Positions 37,319 to 48,403 of a stretch of DNA of 64,000 bases are shown piece after piece. The position numbers and the translations under genes were made by a program. The notes under the pieces are model-generated. The model ran no database searches. It was not told the DNA's origin and saw only the letters and a program-made list of their open reading frames with translations. The DNA is from Neospora caninum Liverpool. Taxonomy: Eukaryota; Apicomplexa; Conoidasida; Eucoccidiorida; Sarcocystidae. Positions within the stretch are counted from its first letter, which is position 1, and every line of letters starts with the position of its first letter. The DNA lies in the NCBI RefSeq assembly GCF_000208865.1, contig NC_018391.1, positions 1,178,001 to 1,242,000 on the forward strand, read 5' to 3'.

Positions 37319-39189
37319 CTTCTGCGTCTATACTCCTGTATTAAGTCAGTTGAACGTGGGTTCGAGGACACAGGAGCGCGTTGTGTGTTCCGGGCGCTGT
37401 TTGACGGCGCGCGGTCGTCTGTGCGAGTTTGTAACACGCCACTTTCTTCCGTACCTGAAGGGTCCTTTCCAGCATATGCGATGTCAAAGGTGATACCGCC
37501 CAACCCGGTTTTTCTCGCGCACCTGTTGATCGTTGAGATTGCTCCCAACCATCATTTTCATGACTGCGAAAAGTTCCCCGTTGCTGATGCATCCGTCCTT
37601 GTTGATGTCGTAAACGTCGAAGGCGAACTTCGTCTTTTGAAACTCATCGGTGTTCGCCGCCAACTTCGACAGGCCGACAAGGAACTCCACAAAAGAGACT
37701 TTCCCGTCCCCGTTCGTGTCAAAAATCGACAGCACTCGCTTCACCAGAGGATTCTGTGCAAAAGAGGCAGAGGCAGAGAGACACAAAACCAAACTCTCAA
37801 CGAGAGACACACAGAGATACAAAGACAGGAGTCTCAGAGAGAGATACACATGAGATCTGTAAAGACGAGCGAATGAGACAACAACAGGTCTTCAGCTGCG
37901 GAGGCGGTGCGAGATGCGCCCGGAGACTTCAGCAGGAATCAGAATCGTGGACAGGAAACCTTCTCGGCTTTTTCCTTCGCCTCACACAGAAAGCCGCAAG
38001 AAGAGAGAAAGAGAAGAGAGAGACACAGAAAGGGAGAGAAAGACACAGAGAGGGGAGAGAAAGACACAGAGAGGGGAGAGAAAGACACAGAGAGGGGAGA
38101 GAAAGACAAAGGAGAAAGAGACACGGGGAGAAGGTGACGTTGGGAGAAAGAGGGAGAAAAGGAGAAAGACAGAAAGCGAGAGAAAGAGAGGAGAGAGAGG
38201 AAGAGTGAAGAACGGGAAAAAGGGAAAGAGGGAAGGAAAAACAGTGAGAAAGAGAGGTGAAGAGGACGAGAGAGGCAAAGAGTGGGAGAGCGCCTCTCCA
38301 GGGACAGAGGGGAAACAGGAGGCCAGGACGAGACAGGCTTATGGAAGAAAAATAGATAATCGCTGGTAGGGGAGTGGGAATGGAAGAAAGGCGAGCTTGG
38401 GGTGAGTAGGCACTCACGTCGGCGAGTTCCGGCACGTCGAAGAGTTCGTGTGTATCGAGTTCGCCATTCTGGTTTGTGTCGAGAGCCCGAAAGCGTTTGT
38501 AAAGTTTCTTTAGATCCCGCTCGCTGAAGTTGGCCGCATGCAGCAAGTCCATCTGTTCTTGCGGGTTCAACTGTCCCTGTGCGTTTCTGCAACAGAGAAA
38601 TAAAAGAGAAAGAGACTACCCAGAAAAAACAAAAGAGTGGAAGAGGCACGAAGTGAGGAGGTGAGGAAACACGCAGCTGGACTTGCGAGAGGCATGGAAA
38701 TATCGAAGATAAATCGGAGAGAGAATGCACCGGAAGAAAGGAAACGCGCCAGTCAAGGTGGAGAGACAAAAGGGTAAAGAGAGAGGGAGATGGAGAGCGA
38801 AGGAGAGAGTACAGAATGAGAGAGAAAGAGAGACACAAGGAGAGAGAGAAGAGAAAGAGAAAGACACACAGAGAGAAGAAAGGGAAAAAGGAAGAGAGGA
38901 GGAAGAAAAAGTGAGAGCTGGAGAGACAGATGACGCGCGAACGAGAGACAGAAGAGATAGAGGAGAGAACGAGAGAGGCAGACACGGAGAGAGTACAGAA
39001 TGAGAGAGAAAGAGAGAGCACAGACAGCGGGAATGTCGATTGGGCGAGAGAAGAAAAGAGGAAGAAAGTCGAACGGTGCGCGTCTCCTTTGTGTTCTTTC
39101 TTGATGTCTGAGCAAGACAGAGAGAGGGGAGGCATTTCTTTGCCTTTTTCTGTTCTTCTGAGAACAGCAAGCGCTCGAACTCACCCCAT
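36720..39189 (-). CDS. CNB: Calcineurin B, regulatory subunit of the calcium/calmodulin-dependent phosphatase
   Basis: Exons: 39189-39185, 38586-38418, 37753-37523, 37226-37146, 36767-36720, totalling 534 nt (177 residues). It binds Ca2+ and activates calcineurin A (PP2B); in coccidians calcineurin acts in host-cell attachment. Four EF-hand loops are complete: DTNQNGELDTHE (38-49), DTNGDGKVSFVE (70-81), DINKDGCISNGE (107-118) and DKDGDGMISFDE (148-159). The C-terminus is ADKLRVDL, as in the family. Exon 1 is only ATGGG; joined to exon 2 it gives MGNAQGQL, a myristoylation signal whose Gly2 codon is completed in exon 1 and Asn3 right after the junction. Start context is good (A at -3, G at +4). 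Introns 1 and 2 are long purine-rich tracts on the plus strand. The neighbour at 34700 ends tail to tail with it. Identification is essentially certain. Confidence 0.98.
37284..37317. repeat. (ACAT)8 microsatellite in a calcineurin B intron
   Basis: Eight tandem ACAT units close to the exon at 37226. Confidence 0.95.
38010..38105. repeat. 21-bp tandem repeat in calcineurin B intron 2
   Basis: Unit AGACACAGAGAGGGGAGAGAA, period 21 (38041, 38062, 38083). Pure A/G/C on the plus strand, so the intron is pyrimidine-rich in the transcript. Confidence 0.93.
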
Positions 39190-40953
39190 ATTGACGAGTG
39201 ATGGTCGGGACCGAGAAGCCGAAGGCGAACAGAAGAGGAAGAAAAAAGAAAAGGAAAAAGAAGGGAAGGGAAGACAAGAGGAGAAGCGAACAAGAGAGGT
39301 GAGACTGTCTTTGCGAGGCAAACTGGAAGAGGAAAACGGCAGACGGTTTTCCCAAGCGTCTGACCCAAGTAGACGAGGCAGTGCGGTGCCTGTGCGAGTT
39401 CGAGAGAGAAGAGAAACAGAAATATCGAAAAAAACGGAGAGTCTGCGCTCTGTGCAAACAGCCGCTGGTTAGGAGGCACGCGAGAAGCTTCTCCCCTGTG
39501 CAACAAAAACGTGAGGACGCCGAGCGGCCCGCGAGGGAAAAAGAAAAAAAGCGGTAAAAGGCCGAGAAGGAGAGAAAAGCGGAAGAGGAGGATGAGTTGC
39601 ACGACACGAAGGGTGGAGGGAACCGAGGGCAGAAAGGAGAAAACGGTGTTCTCTTTCTCCTCAGTGTGTATCGCGGGGGAGGAAAGCAATGAAAAGAATA
39701 GGGACAGAAAAAGAAGGTTCATTGACGGGGTTTTTGTTGAATCGAGGAAGGGACTTGAAGCGGAAAGCGAACTCGCGAACCGGGCCAGGACGCGAGGACA
39801 GTGGAGAGGTATCCTGCAACAGACGCCTGAGATTTTCGTCTCTCTCGCCTTCCCCTTTCCGATTGAAACGCGCAGAAAATTAAAAGGATGCAAGAAACGT
39901 GCGCAGGCGTGAGAGAGTCCTGCAAAAAGCAGTCGTGAGAGCCTCAAAACAACGGCACAGCCGTCGAGCGATCCAGAGCTCGGGTGTACCTACACTGCAG
40001 TCCACCAGTCGAGCGCCAGAGCGACTCGCGCGCGGCGGGGAATCCCGAGAAAATGCACGCAGAAGCCGAGAAGCATGAAAAGCCAGAAAAGTGCGAGAGA
40101 CGCTCTTCGCCAGGCTTGCAAGAAGGCAGAGAAACGCGCAAGGAAAGAAAAGATAGGGCGAGAGCGGGTATCGAGTTTGTCTCGCCGTCGCACGCCTCGA
40201 GAAGGCGCACTCGCCGAGTCAAAACTCTGTGTGTGCTAGGATTTTTGAAAACCCGCGAGGACAGGCTGTTGACGCTTCAGGGAGAAGAAAGGGAAACGAT
40301 TACTGGAGAAAATACTCATTTTCCACATCCCTTGCTGCCGAGACAACACACACAGTGTGTGTGCGTTGGAGAACCGCTGGCTGATGCGGCCCCGCAGCGA
40401 AGGCAGTGACAAAAACAGCCCCCCAGCATCGCTCTTCTTTCCTGTCTTTGTTTTGGGTCTTTGTCTTCCTCTCTTTCTCATTACCACTCTCCGCCTCACT
40501 CTGAATGTGTGTCTTTTCAATGTCTCTCTCCCACTCTTCCTCTCTCCCGCTATACTTTCCCCCTCATTTCCTCCATCTCTTCCCCTCTCTGCATCTCTCC
40601 TTCCCCCTACATATTTCACTCTCTCTCATCTCTACCTTTCTCTCCCTCTGTATCTGTCTTTCCCTCTGTCTTTCCCTCTTCCTCATCATCTTTATCTCTT
40701 TCTTTCTCTCATGCACTCCCGGTGGCTTCTGTCTGAGTTCGGTTGGCTATCACAAGTTGGCCAAGAGCGAAAGCGCGTTTTTTTTTTGCTGCTCTGGCGT
40801 CGGCCGTCTTGCCAGGAGAGTTCACCACGCCTTTCACGCTCATGAAAGAACTCGAAGAGATCCAGGAAACCCATAAGCGCATGCTTACTTTTGAGGCGCA
40901 ACCGACGCAGTCTTAGTCCGTTATCAGGTTCTACAACAATATACATGGATACA

Positions 40954-40987
<34 letters not shown>

Positions 40988-42397
40988 CGTACATGTATAA
41001 CCGAAGATGTATATGCATGCGTAGATGTGTACACGAGTATCTGCAGACAGTTACACGCATTTGTAGATGCACATTCATAGATCTATGTGGAGCTATTTAT
41101 ACCTGCATGTCTGCATGTGTATGGGCCTGTTGCAAAGTTACAAGTCTGTAAAAAGCACAGTGCGGAGATGCGCACATACAGACACAGTTCGTCTTCGAGT
41201 GTACCCTTTGTTTGTCAGTCTCGAGTTTCCACTGTGTCTGGGATTCTGCAAACGAGAAAAAACATTTCACGACTCGCTCTGCTCCTGTGCCTCACTTTTC
41301 ACACGAAAAAGCCTGTTTTGCTATTCGTGCCTCCTTATCGCTTTCTTCCGTTCCAAGTTACCAAAAACGCGTCTCTTCGTTGACTTAACCTGGCTCGTGG
41401 CGCTCTGTCCTTTTTAAAACTATCCTCCTTCCTCTACGCTAAATCTCTTACTCTCTAAAAACGCCGGACAATGGAGGGTTGAAGGGGGATACTGGTTACA
41501 GAGAGGTATAGATTTAGAAGGGGTACGAAAAAATCTAGACGAAGAGGGAGGCACAAAGATGAAAACATATTGGATAGAAGTCACTCGAGCAAGCAGATGG
41601 ATTTGAGAGGACAAACTGTTCGGACGGAGCGTGGAAGGCTGGCGGCACAGATAAACGTGTTTAGACGCGTTTTTTGTGGACAGTTGCGCAACCTCTGTGC
41701 ATGCATCCGTTCTTCACCGCTCCGCAAAGAACAGAACAGGCAACGACGGATCAAGACGCCTGATTGCCTTTCTACAGCCGAAAAAACGCCGCGTTCAAGG
41801 TGTTAGGCGCTTCGAAGCCTCATATTTCCCCCGTAACGCAGGTTTTAATATTAACTTATTACCGCCATGGGAACAAAGATCATCTAATATGTAACTCCTT
41901 GACGGAAATCTCTTTCTTCCTACACAGACATCCACTGATATGCATGTATATATATGCATAGATATAGGTGCATCTGTAGAGAGATGCACATAAATAGATA
42001 TTTATATGTATATATCTATGTAGACAGATGTACGTTATGAAAATACAATAACGTATCTGCGCGTGAGAGGTGATTGCATTTGCACGCCGCTAGGCAGGCT
42101 GACTTCTGCATAGACAACGTGGAGAAACGGAGACCGAGAAGAACGCGGTAGCCGCTTGAGGCTCAGAGATCCCCCAGAAAACACGGCGCTTTTTCTAAGC
42201 CCGCTTGACAGTCCTCAGTCCTACGGAGAATAAAAGACGAATGCCTCCAGTTCGCTTTTTAAAATTGCGCCTTTCAACACAGCGACACGAGAGGCGACAC
42301 ACCCTGCGGCACACGCTGTTCACGAAGGTCGAACGAAAACAATGAAAAGTGTCAGAGAAGAAGAAAAGAAATTGCGAGGAACAGAAAAAATTCAGTG

Positions 42398-42428
<31 letters not shown>

Positions 42429-42816
42429 AGTGAGCATACACAGATTTGCGTATCTGTACGGATGCAAATACCCAGCGCCCACCTCTCTGCCGCCTGTCTA
42501 CAGATGTGTGTATACGCGTGTGAATATGGGCCATACATGCTCAAATCTAGAGGATTTGTTGTCACAGCTACAAAAAAAATATTAACGTGCATTCCCTACA
42601 ACTATGCATGTCACCCTTGGCATACGTTTCCCCTTTCCACATCTATACATATACACGAGTATGTATATATATGCATATACAAAAAATGAAGTACAGAGAG
42701 AGAGGCACACAAACAGGTAGGCGCACGGCGACGTGTATACACGGGCGCCATATGTATGTATGTATGCATGTATGTATGTATATATGTATGTATATATGTA
42801 TGTATATATGTATGTA

Positions 42817-42850
<34 letters not shown>

Positions 42851-42895
42851 CGGGAGTTCTGTGGCCCTTTTGTGGAGAGACGGCTGCAGCGCGTT
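39190..42895. other. Spacer upstream of calcineurin B and downstream of ISCA1-like gene
   Basis: Contains the calcineurin B leader and promoter (purine-rich on the plus strand to about 39800) and the 3' region of the Fe-S carrier gene. A dense CT tract runs from 40460 to 40720. (TA)n arrays lie at 40958-40988, 42400-42428 and 42757-42850. No gene supported; the YIYI-type frames are microsatellite translations. Confidence 0.55.
42757..42850. repeat. (TATG)n to (TA)n array near the ISCA1-like 3' end
   Basis: GTATGTATGTATG blocks alternate with TATATATG and end in a pure TA run 46 bases before the stop codon at 42896. Confidence 0.95.
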
Positions 42896-44416
42896 CTAGG
42901 CCATGAAACTCTTTCCGCATCCACAGGATTGTTTTTCATTTGGGTTTTTGAAGACGAATTTTCTCTCGATTTCGGTGTCGACATAGTCCACTTCTGTCCC
43001 AACGAGGAACATGACAGCGTCGCTCGCCACCACAAGCTTGCCGCCCGCCGTCTCGATCACCTCATCTGCTCCCCAGGTCTGTTTCCGAGAATCAACCGTT
43101 TGCGTCGCGACATCCACGGTGTAGGATAGTCCGCTGCATCCTCGCTTTTCCAGTCCGATTCGAATGCCAATGGCGCGTGGCCCTTCCGCTGTCTCTAGAC
43201 ATCTGCCGTCTCCATCTTCTCTTTCTTCTCCATCTTCTCTTTCTTCTGCTTCTCTTTCTCCTCTTGTATGGGCGGCAGACGCCTCAAGGCGTTCGTTGTA
43301 TTCGTCTACAATGTCTCTTATCCGCTTCGAAGCTGCGGCGGTGACGGTCAAGAGCGGGAGAGCCTTCCCTCGTCCTGTGGCCGGTCTTCGTCGCGCACGA
43401 GGGCCTGAGACACTCTCACGCGTTCCTTCTGCTGGATATGTCTGGGTAGGGGTCTCTAGAGCAGGCGAAGGGTCGGAGTTTTTTCGCTCTTCACCGGCAC
43501 GCGAGTCTGCAGTGTCTGGGCGGGCTTCCTCTCGTGACGGGAGAGAAGAGGGAGGAGTCGGAGACAAGGAAGAGCCAGCTGCGAGCGAAGCCAAACCCGG
43601 AAGCGCGTGCGCGTGGGTTGGCGAAAACACTTGCGCGAAATGGGCGACGTGTCTCGTCGCCTTTCCCTCCCCTTCGGAACGCGTTTGTGCGTCGCGCGGT
43701 CTCTGGTCCACAGATGCTTTCGAACGGAACGAAAAGGACCTGCTGAGAGGGGTGACCGACAAAGTGGCCAAGAAGCGCTTCGCCTCTGAGTCGACGAAAG
43801 ACGAAACCGCCACGTTTCCCGCGACAAGAAAAGCCCTCCTCGCCATTGGCGACAGCCCTGAAGAGAAGCGAACTGTACATACTCCCGGCGATTGTGCCGA
43901 ACCGCACAGAGGTCCAGTCGCCGGGTCCACAGCAACCGCTTTCTTCCTTCCCAAGGCGGAACACAGACAGCACGAGAAAGATAGCAGGGGAGACGGCCGA
44001 GAAGATGAACCGAAGGACAACAGAGGGGAAAAAGACGCAAAAGACGATGAAGAGGACGGGAGACACGACGGAACGGCGCTCCACCCTCTCCTGCGTCGAC
44101 TGGAAGACGGAGTCCTGTGCCTAAAAAGGTTCCTGCCTTCGTCGGTCAATCTTGCGCTGCACGCCGCTTCGTGGCCTGCACACTCCCCCCCTCCCTCTTC
44201 CCGCCTCCGTCTCTGAGAGACAGGACGACAGAGCGGCAAACCCGACGACAGAAAGTCGGAAGACTGGCAGTCCTCCGAGGCCGACGAGGCAAGTAAGGCA
44301 GCGAGTCGAGAGTGAGAAGCTCGAGATAGGAAACGACGGGAAGCTGAAGCGACAGAGAGAAGGGTGGCAGCGCCTCGGGTGGACGCCAAAGAGCCTCGAA
44401 CGCAGAAAGCGGCCAT
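42896..44416 (-). CDS. ISCA1: A-type iron-sulfur carrier protein (IscA/HesB family, ISCA1-like), mitochondrial
   Basis: Intronless, 506 residues. The last 130 residues are the A-type carrier domain: a helix with SKRIRDIVDEYNE, then IGIRIGLEKRGCSGLSY, LLVGTEVDYV-like strand (FLVGTEVDYVDTEIE) and the tail FKNPNEKQSCGCGKSFMA. The three cluster cysteines are C427, C498 and C500. FVFKNPN and CGCGKSF resemble ISCA1 rather than ISCA2. Known role of the family: carry or assemble [4Fe-4S] clusters for mitochondrial enzymes, with ISCA2 and IBA57. The family is usually 110-150 residues; here about 370 residues precede the domain. The first 48 are rich in Arg, Ser and Ala without acids, a typical mitochondrial presequence; the rest is low-complexity with no recognised domain. 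An acidic insertion (REAEEREDGEEREDGDGR) lies between the first helix and the first strand. Start context is good (AGAATGG). No competing plus-strand gene: the long plus ORF here is its shadow. Confidence 0.94.
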   Translation of the reverse strand: MAAFCVRGSLASTRGAATLLSVASASRRFLSRASHSRLAALLASSASEDCQSSDFLSSGLPLCRPVSQRRRREEGGGECAGHEAACSARLTDEGRNLFRHRTPSSSRRRRGWSAVPSCLPSSSSSFASFSPLLSFGSSSRPSPLLSFSCCLCSALGRKKAVAVDPATGPLCGSAQSPGVCTVRFSSGLSPMARRAFLVAGNVAVSSFVDSEAKRFLATLSVTPLSRSFSFRSKASVDQRPRDAQTRSEGEGKATRHVAHFAQVFSPTHAHALPGLASLAAGSSLSPTPPSSLPSREEARPDTADSRAGEERKNSDPSPALETPTQTYPAEGTRESVSGPRARRRPATGRGKALPLLTVTAAASKRIRDIVDEYNERLEASAAHTRGEREAEEREDGEEREDGDGRCLETAEGPRAIGIRIGLEKRGCSGLSYTVDVATQTVDSRKQTWGADEVIETAGGKLVVASDAVMFLVGTEVDYVDTEIERKFVFKNPNEKQSCGCGKSFMA

Positions 44417-47400
44417 TCTGCCGCAACGGAAAGAAACGCCCTGTTTCGGCTTGTACGAAACAGATTGGTTGCTTCCAGATCAGGAGGAGTACGGAGAAAA
44501 GGGTAGCGGCCAGCTGCCGTTCAGCTTTGGGAAAACCGCGGGGAGTCACAAGCGGTTTTGCGTCGCGTGAAAGCGTATTTGGGTATCGTCCCGAGGTGTA
44601 CAGACACTCCGTACACTGCTCAGAGGCAACGCCACCCTCTCTAAAGATTGTGCCCGCACGGAAATGTAAGGGGAACGTCGCGCTTTGAAAAAAGTCGAAA
44701 AAGTAAGCTACGGGATTCCGCAGCGTGTCAGCCCCCCCGTCAGGCAAAGTGGAGAGGTCCCTTTATACGTTCATGGAGGCGGAATGACTTGCAAAAATGT
44801 TGGTTTTTTGCCCACGGAGACCCGCCTGTTGACGGCGTCGCGCTGTATTTCGCTCGATGCAAAAACATTCGACGTCAGGCAAAAGGAAAAAGGAAATGCA
44901 ACGGGCAAGCATAAGGATGACATGTCAAGGGACGCAAACAGACACATCTAATGTGTCTGCATCCGCATGCACCCGCTGGCACTCAGCGAGCACGTCGATC
45001 GGTCACTGGCTCGACGATATCCAGAAGAGGAAAAAGGCAAGGAACGGAAAGGGTGCAGTGTTCGGATTCCGCGAAACGGAAGGCTGGGAAGGGAAAAGCA
45101 GAATCAACTCAAACTTCAGGTTTCGCATTCTGCCTTTCAGATGGTGAAGAGTTTGGGAAAGGACAACAGCGAAGACTTCGTGGCGATCGGCAGAAACGAA
45201 CGGACGGCTACCGAGAGAAGTCGGTTTTCGCGGTACTCACAATGTTCCGCCGTCGATCCTGCTGCCAACATCTCTTGACATCGGCAAGCGCCTACTCTTG
45301 CATGTTCTTCGGAAGAAAACGTACCCGCTGACGATGTCAAGACAAAAAGTATCCGGTGGAGCGGTCAAGCCGGGAGATTGGGGGCGACGTTTCCGGCGTG
45401 GCCTATGCATCAACCAGTGTACCATGAAACCGCAGCAAAAGGGAAAGAAAAACGTCGTCACGTTCTTGGAGCGCTTGCCGCCAATATGGCCCACGTACTG
45501 AAACTGGGTGAAATGTGCACAGGAGGGTTCAACAGAACTCTTTCAGCAGAAGAAGGAGAGTGTTTGTTGTACATCAGCAGTAGATATTGCTAGAGTGCCC
45601 TAAGGCTACGGGTGTCGACGGCTTACGTGGCAGTATAGTGTAGCAACTGCCCAGGTAATATGGGTTGTAGTAAATACCCCGATAGGCCATTGCCCATGAA
45701 AGAGAGTATCCGCACAACAGTCGACGCGAGAATCTTGAACGGTCATGTTTGCGGTGTCCCCTACCAGAGCAGCACGATTCGCACAGCGAAGAGCAGTACG
45801 GTTTTGAGATTTCCCCGTCTCGACGACGAACAAGGGGATCAGTCTGGTCACGAACCAACTTTTTGTGTTCCACACGAGTTCCACGTGGTGCTTGGCATGA
45901 AAGCTGATATCGTATTTTCGGTTGTCATTCCGCATGTGGAATCCAAGTGGCATCTCCACCTCCTGTGTCGATACAAATCCTCTCACGACCACCCTGGAAA
46001 TACGCTCCAATAGGTTGATTGGAAGTTGTATCTGTTTAAACAGTGGGAGCTCCACGCTGCCGTTTTTGTGATCTGGAGGAGGGCGAGATGAAAACCTGTC
46101 GATAATGACAGGCACAGAGCGAACAGATGTGTCAGAAAAAGAGGCAGAGCTTGGGGGGATGGTGGCGGCTGCATGTGTTACCAGAGTGTTGATCTCACTA
46201 CGAGGGCAACACGAAACACAGTGTGAATTGCGTGGGAGAAAGGCGAGGCTGGAAACCCACCAGCTTCACCCATGCAGAGCCCAGTTTCCACGTTTTTTTC
46301 GACACAGGCAGTCATTGATCTTCACCTCAAACGTGGAAATCCTTCTGTGGTTTGGCATTATGTACCAACCGATCTAAAAGCATGATATCCTTGTCGTTGA
46401 TATAAATCTAGTAATGATTATCAAGTTCCTTGTATCCAGTTAGCCCACTGGGGACCTAGGATTGCTGCGCATATTTATATGCAAGAACATGCAAATCGGA
46501 AGAGGGGATTTTCGAGTGAGTTGTGGTCGCGCCGCCACAGCAAGCTGCACATCCCAGAAACCTCTTGACCTCGAAAGACCTTAACAGAACGTTAAAATGG
46601 TTGCCCACATGTGAGCTTCTATATGTTGACCACGCTTCCCTGCATCAAAGGCTTCTGTATGACATACTACCTTGCCGGCTGTCTGTGTTCCGTTGTTGCA
46701 ACTGTTGTTTCGTGTGTGTCCGAGTGCAATTCAGCTAACGGGTGAAACACATGGCGAACGGGAAAAGAGCTGCAGGCTACCCAGGCACGCCCGCCTCGCT
46801 CTTTGCTGTCCACAACTTGCATCTGGGCGGTGTGCTCAGAATGATCGGGCCGTCCAACAGCACTGTCGCTCGGCACCGGAGGCGTCGATCCTTCAACCGT
46901 GTGTTCGAGGACTGTAAAGTTTTCTCCCTGTTGACTCTTGTAGAGCCAGCGATCTTGTCCGAGCGACTTACGCGGAAACCGTCCCCATATTCATAAGAGC
47001 AACATGTCAATAAATCCGAAACACCCGTTCTATATGTGGTAAGCCCTTTTCCTTTATGAAAACCCACAAGATGAACATACCACATGATTGTTGGAGGTAT
47101 GCCTCCCCGCTGTTGGTTTCACGAACGACCTTTGGGGGGATGGAACCTCTTACTAAAGCACTCTCGAGCACTCATTTGCCTTTAATCCGCGAAAGCACGT
47201 CAAAGGAGCCAGCGGGATGACACCTAATAATTTGTGCCCCTGTGTGTTCCAGAGAAGGATCCCGGAGCGCTTGAGGTGTGCGCCGAGCGATTTCGGATCG
47301 ATGCCCTCTGGACAGAAGATGAGATGGGCATTCAGCGTGGGTAAGGGAACTCATCGAGAAACCGCGGAAAGAGGGGAAGAATGAAAATGCTCAGGCGTAC

Positions 47401-47974
47401 CGTGTTTCGCTGTTTTTCTCAGAAAACGGAGCTTCGGAAAAAAAGCCAGTCGGCGGCTCATGCGGCTCATTCCCGGCATGCTCGATTGTGTCACAGTGTC
47501 TGAGCAGCAAGGCGTCGAGACCGGACTGGAGTCATTTTCTTTTCAAATTGTTGGTTTCCTCTAAAGTTATCGGAATGACTGCGCGGAGGAGTAAAACTCC
47601 CTTGCGCGAAACGTTTGGCACGCAACCACGGAATGATCGTTGTGTCGGGTGTATGTGATCTAATTTGGTGTTCCTGTTAACAGTTGCAACGCAACCAGCG
47701 ATGCAAAACAGCTGATACTCGTTTCTAGGACTTGCATCTTATCGAGAGAGTGTTCGCTTTCTTCATTCACTTTTCCCTCGTCAGAGTATGGGACGACGGG
47801 CGGAGCCCCTGCGAACAGTGTCCCGCTGTCTCGGTTCTGTTAATTGACAATCCTGTCTTTCTGGGGGGGTTTCATCCCGTTCCTCCCCCCGTCTTGCCGC
47901 AATTGGTTTCAAGCTGTGCTGCCTTGATGCCCTCTGGAGAGTCGAAGTGGAACCAGAATCCCAATCCTTCCACG
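44417..47974. other. Spacer between ISCA1-like gene and the 48404 gene, free of (TA)n arrays
   Basis: Divergent arrangement, so it should hold promoters for both genes. Composition is more even than elsewhere: no microsatellites and no long purine or pyrimidine tracts. Only the doubtful frame at 45606-46115 stands out. No tRNA or rRNA recognised. Confidence 0.5.
45606..46115 (-). CDS. Unrecognised 169-residue open frame, doubtful gene
   Basis: An open frame of ordinary, not low-complexity, amino-acid composition, starting MPVIIDRFSSRPPPDH and ending SRRHP. I recognise no family. It lies in the spacer upstream of the ISCA1-like gene. An overlapping upstream frame (46174-45983) begins with a hydrophobic, signal-like stretch (LFLTHLFALCLSLSTG) and could be joined through the CAG|GTTTTC near 46095, which would make a secreted protein; this is speculation. 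A plus-strand frame at 45660-46013 covers the same bases and is about as plausible. No conserved motif, no polyadenylation evidence and no homolog can be claimed from the sequence. Confidence 0.18.
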   Translation of the reverse strand: MPVIIDRFSSRPPPDHKNGSVELPLFKQIQLPINLLERISRVVVRGFVSTQEVEMPLGFHMRNDNRKYDISFHAKHHVELVWNTKSWFVTRLIPLFVVETGKSQNRTALRCANRAALVGDTANMTVQDSRVDCCADTLFHGQWPIGVFTTTHITWAVATLYCHVSRRHP

Positions 47975-48355
47975 GTAAGACCAACGTAAAAAGCCTGTAG
48001 ATTCGCGGCTGAATCGATTGCAGATGGCGTGATGCGTGCTCGATTGTACTCAGCTCTCTCCCGGTTGCCATCTTAATTTCCTCTTCGTGGCGTCGCCTTC
48101 CTGTTTCCGAACCGGTAAGCTATCTCTATGCCTTTATTGTATAGGTGTCACGCAAAGTACGGGCACGTATGAACTGTACAACTCTGCGTCGGTTAGTGTT
48201 TGGAATCATTTTTTACTACATTTGCTGGTCGATGATAGCCCTCTGGGTGACCTGATACTTGATCGCTATTCTTTGTCATTTCACAAGGCTTCTCAATCTC
48301 GCGTTGAACACAATTTAACGATTCTTGCGTGCTACGTGTCTTGTTCTGTTTGCAG
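47975..48355 (+). other. Possible 5'-leader introns of the gene at 48404
   Basis: Two GT..AG pairs precede the start: CACG|GTAAGA at 47975 with TTGCAG at 48023, and ACCG|GTAAGC at 48115 with TTTGCAG at 48355. Exon 48024-48114 would lie between them. Translation across the first junction meets stops, so these are best read as introns in an untranslated leader. The first intron would be only 49 nt, which weakens the call. Confidence 0.35.
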
Positions 48356-48403
48356 AGTTATAATCGCTTCGGCTTCATCAGCTCGTGCGGCACTAGAGTC
48401 ATT

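Noticed and set aside
41780..41900. AT-rich stretch (TTTTAATATTAACTTATTAC) as another mitochondrial fragment
   Set aside because: No recognisable mitochondrial protein in any frame; left as spacer.
43164..44216. 350-residue plus-strand frame over the Fe-S carrier gene
   Set aside because: It is the antisense shadow of the ISCA1-like gene, whose minus frame holds the conserved cysteines and fold.
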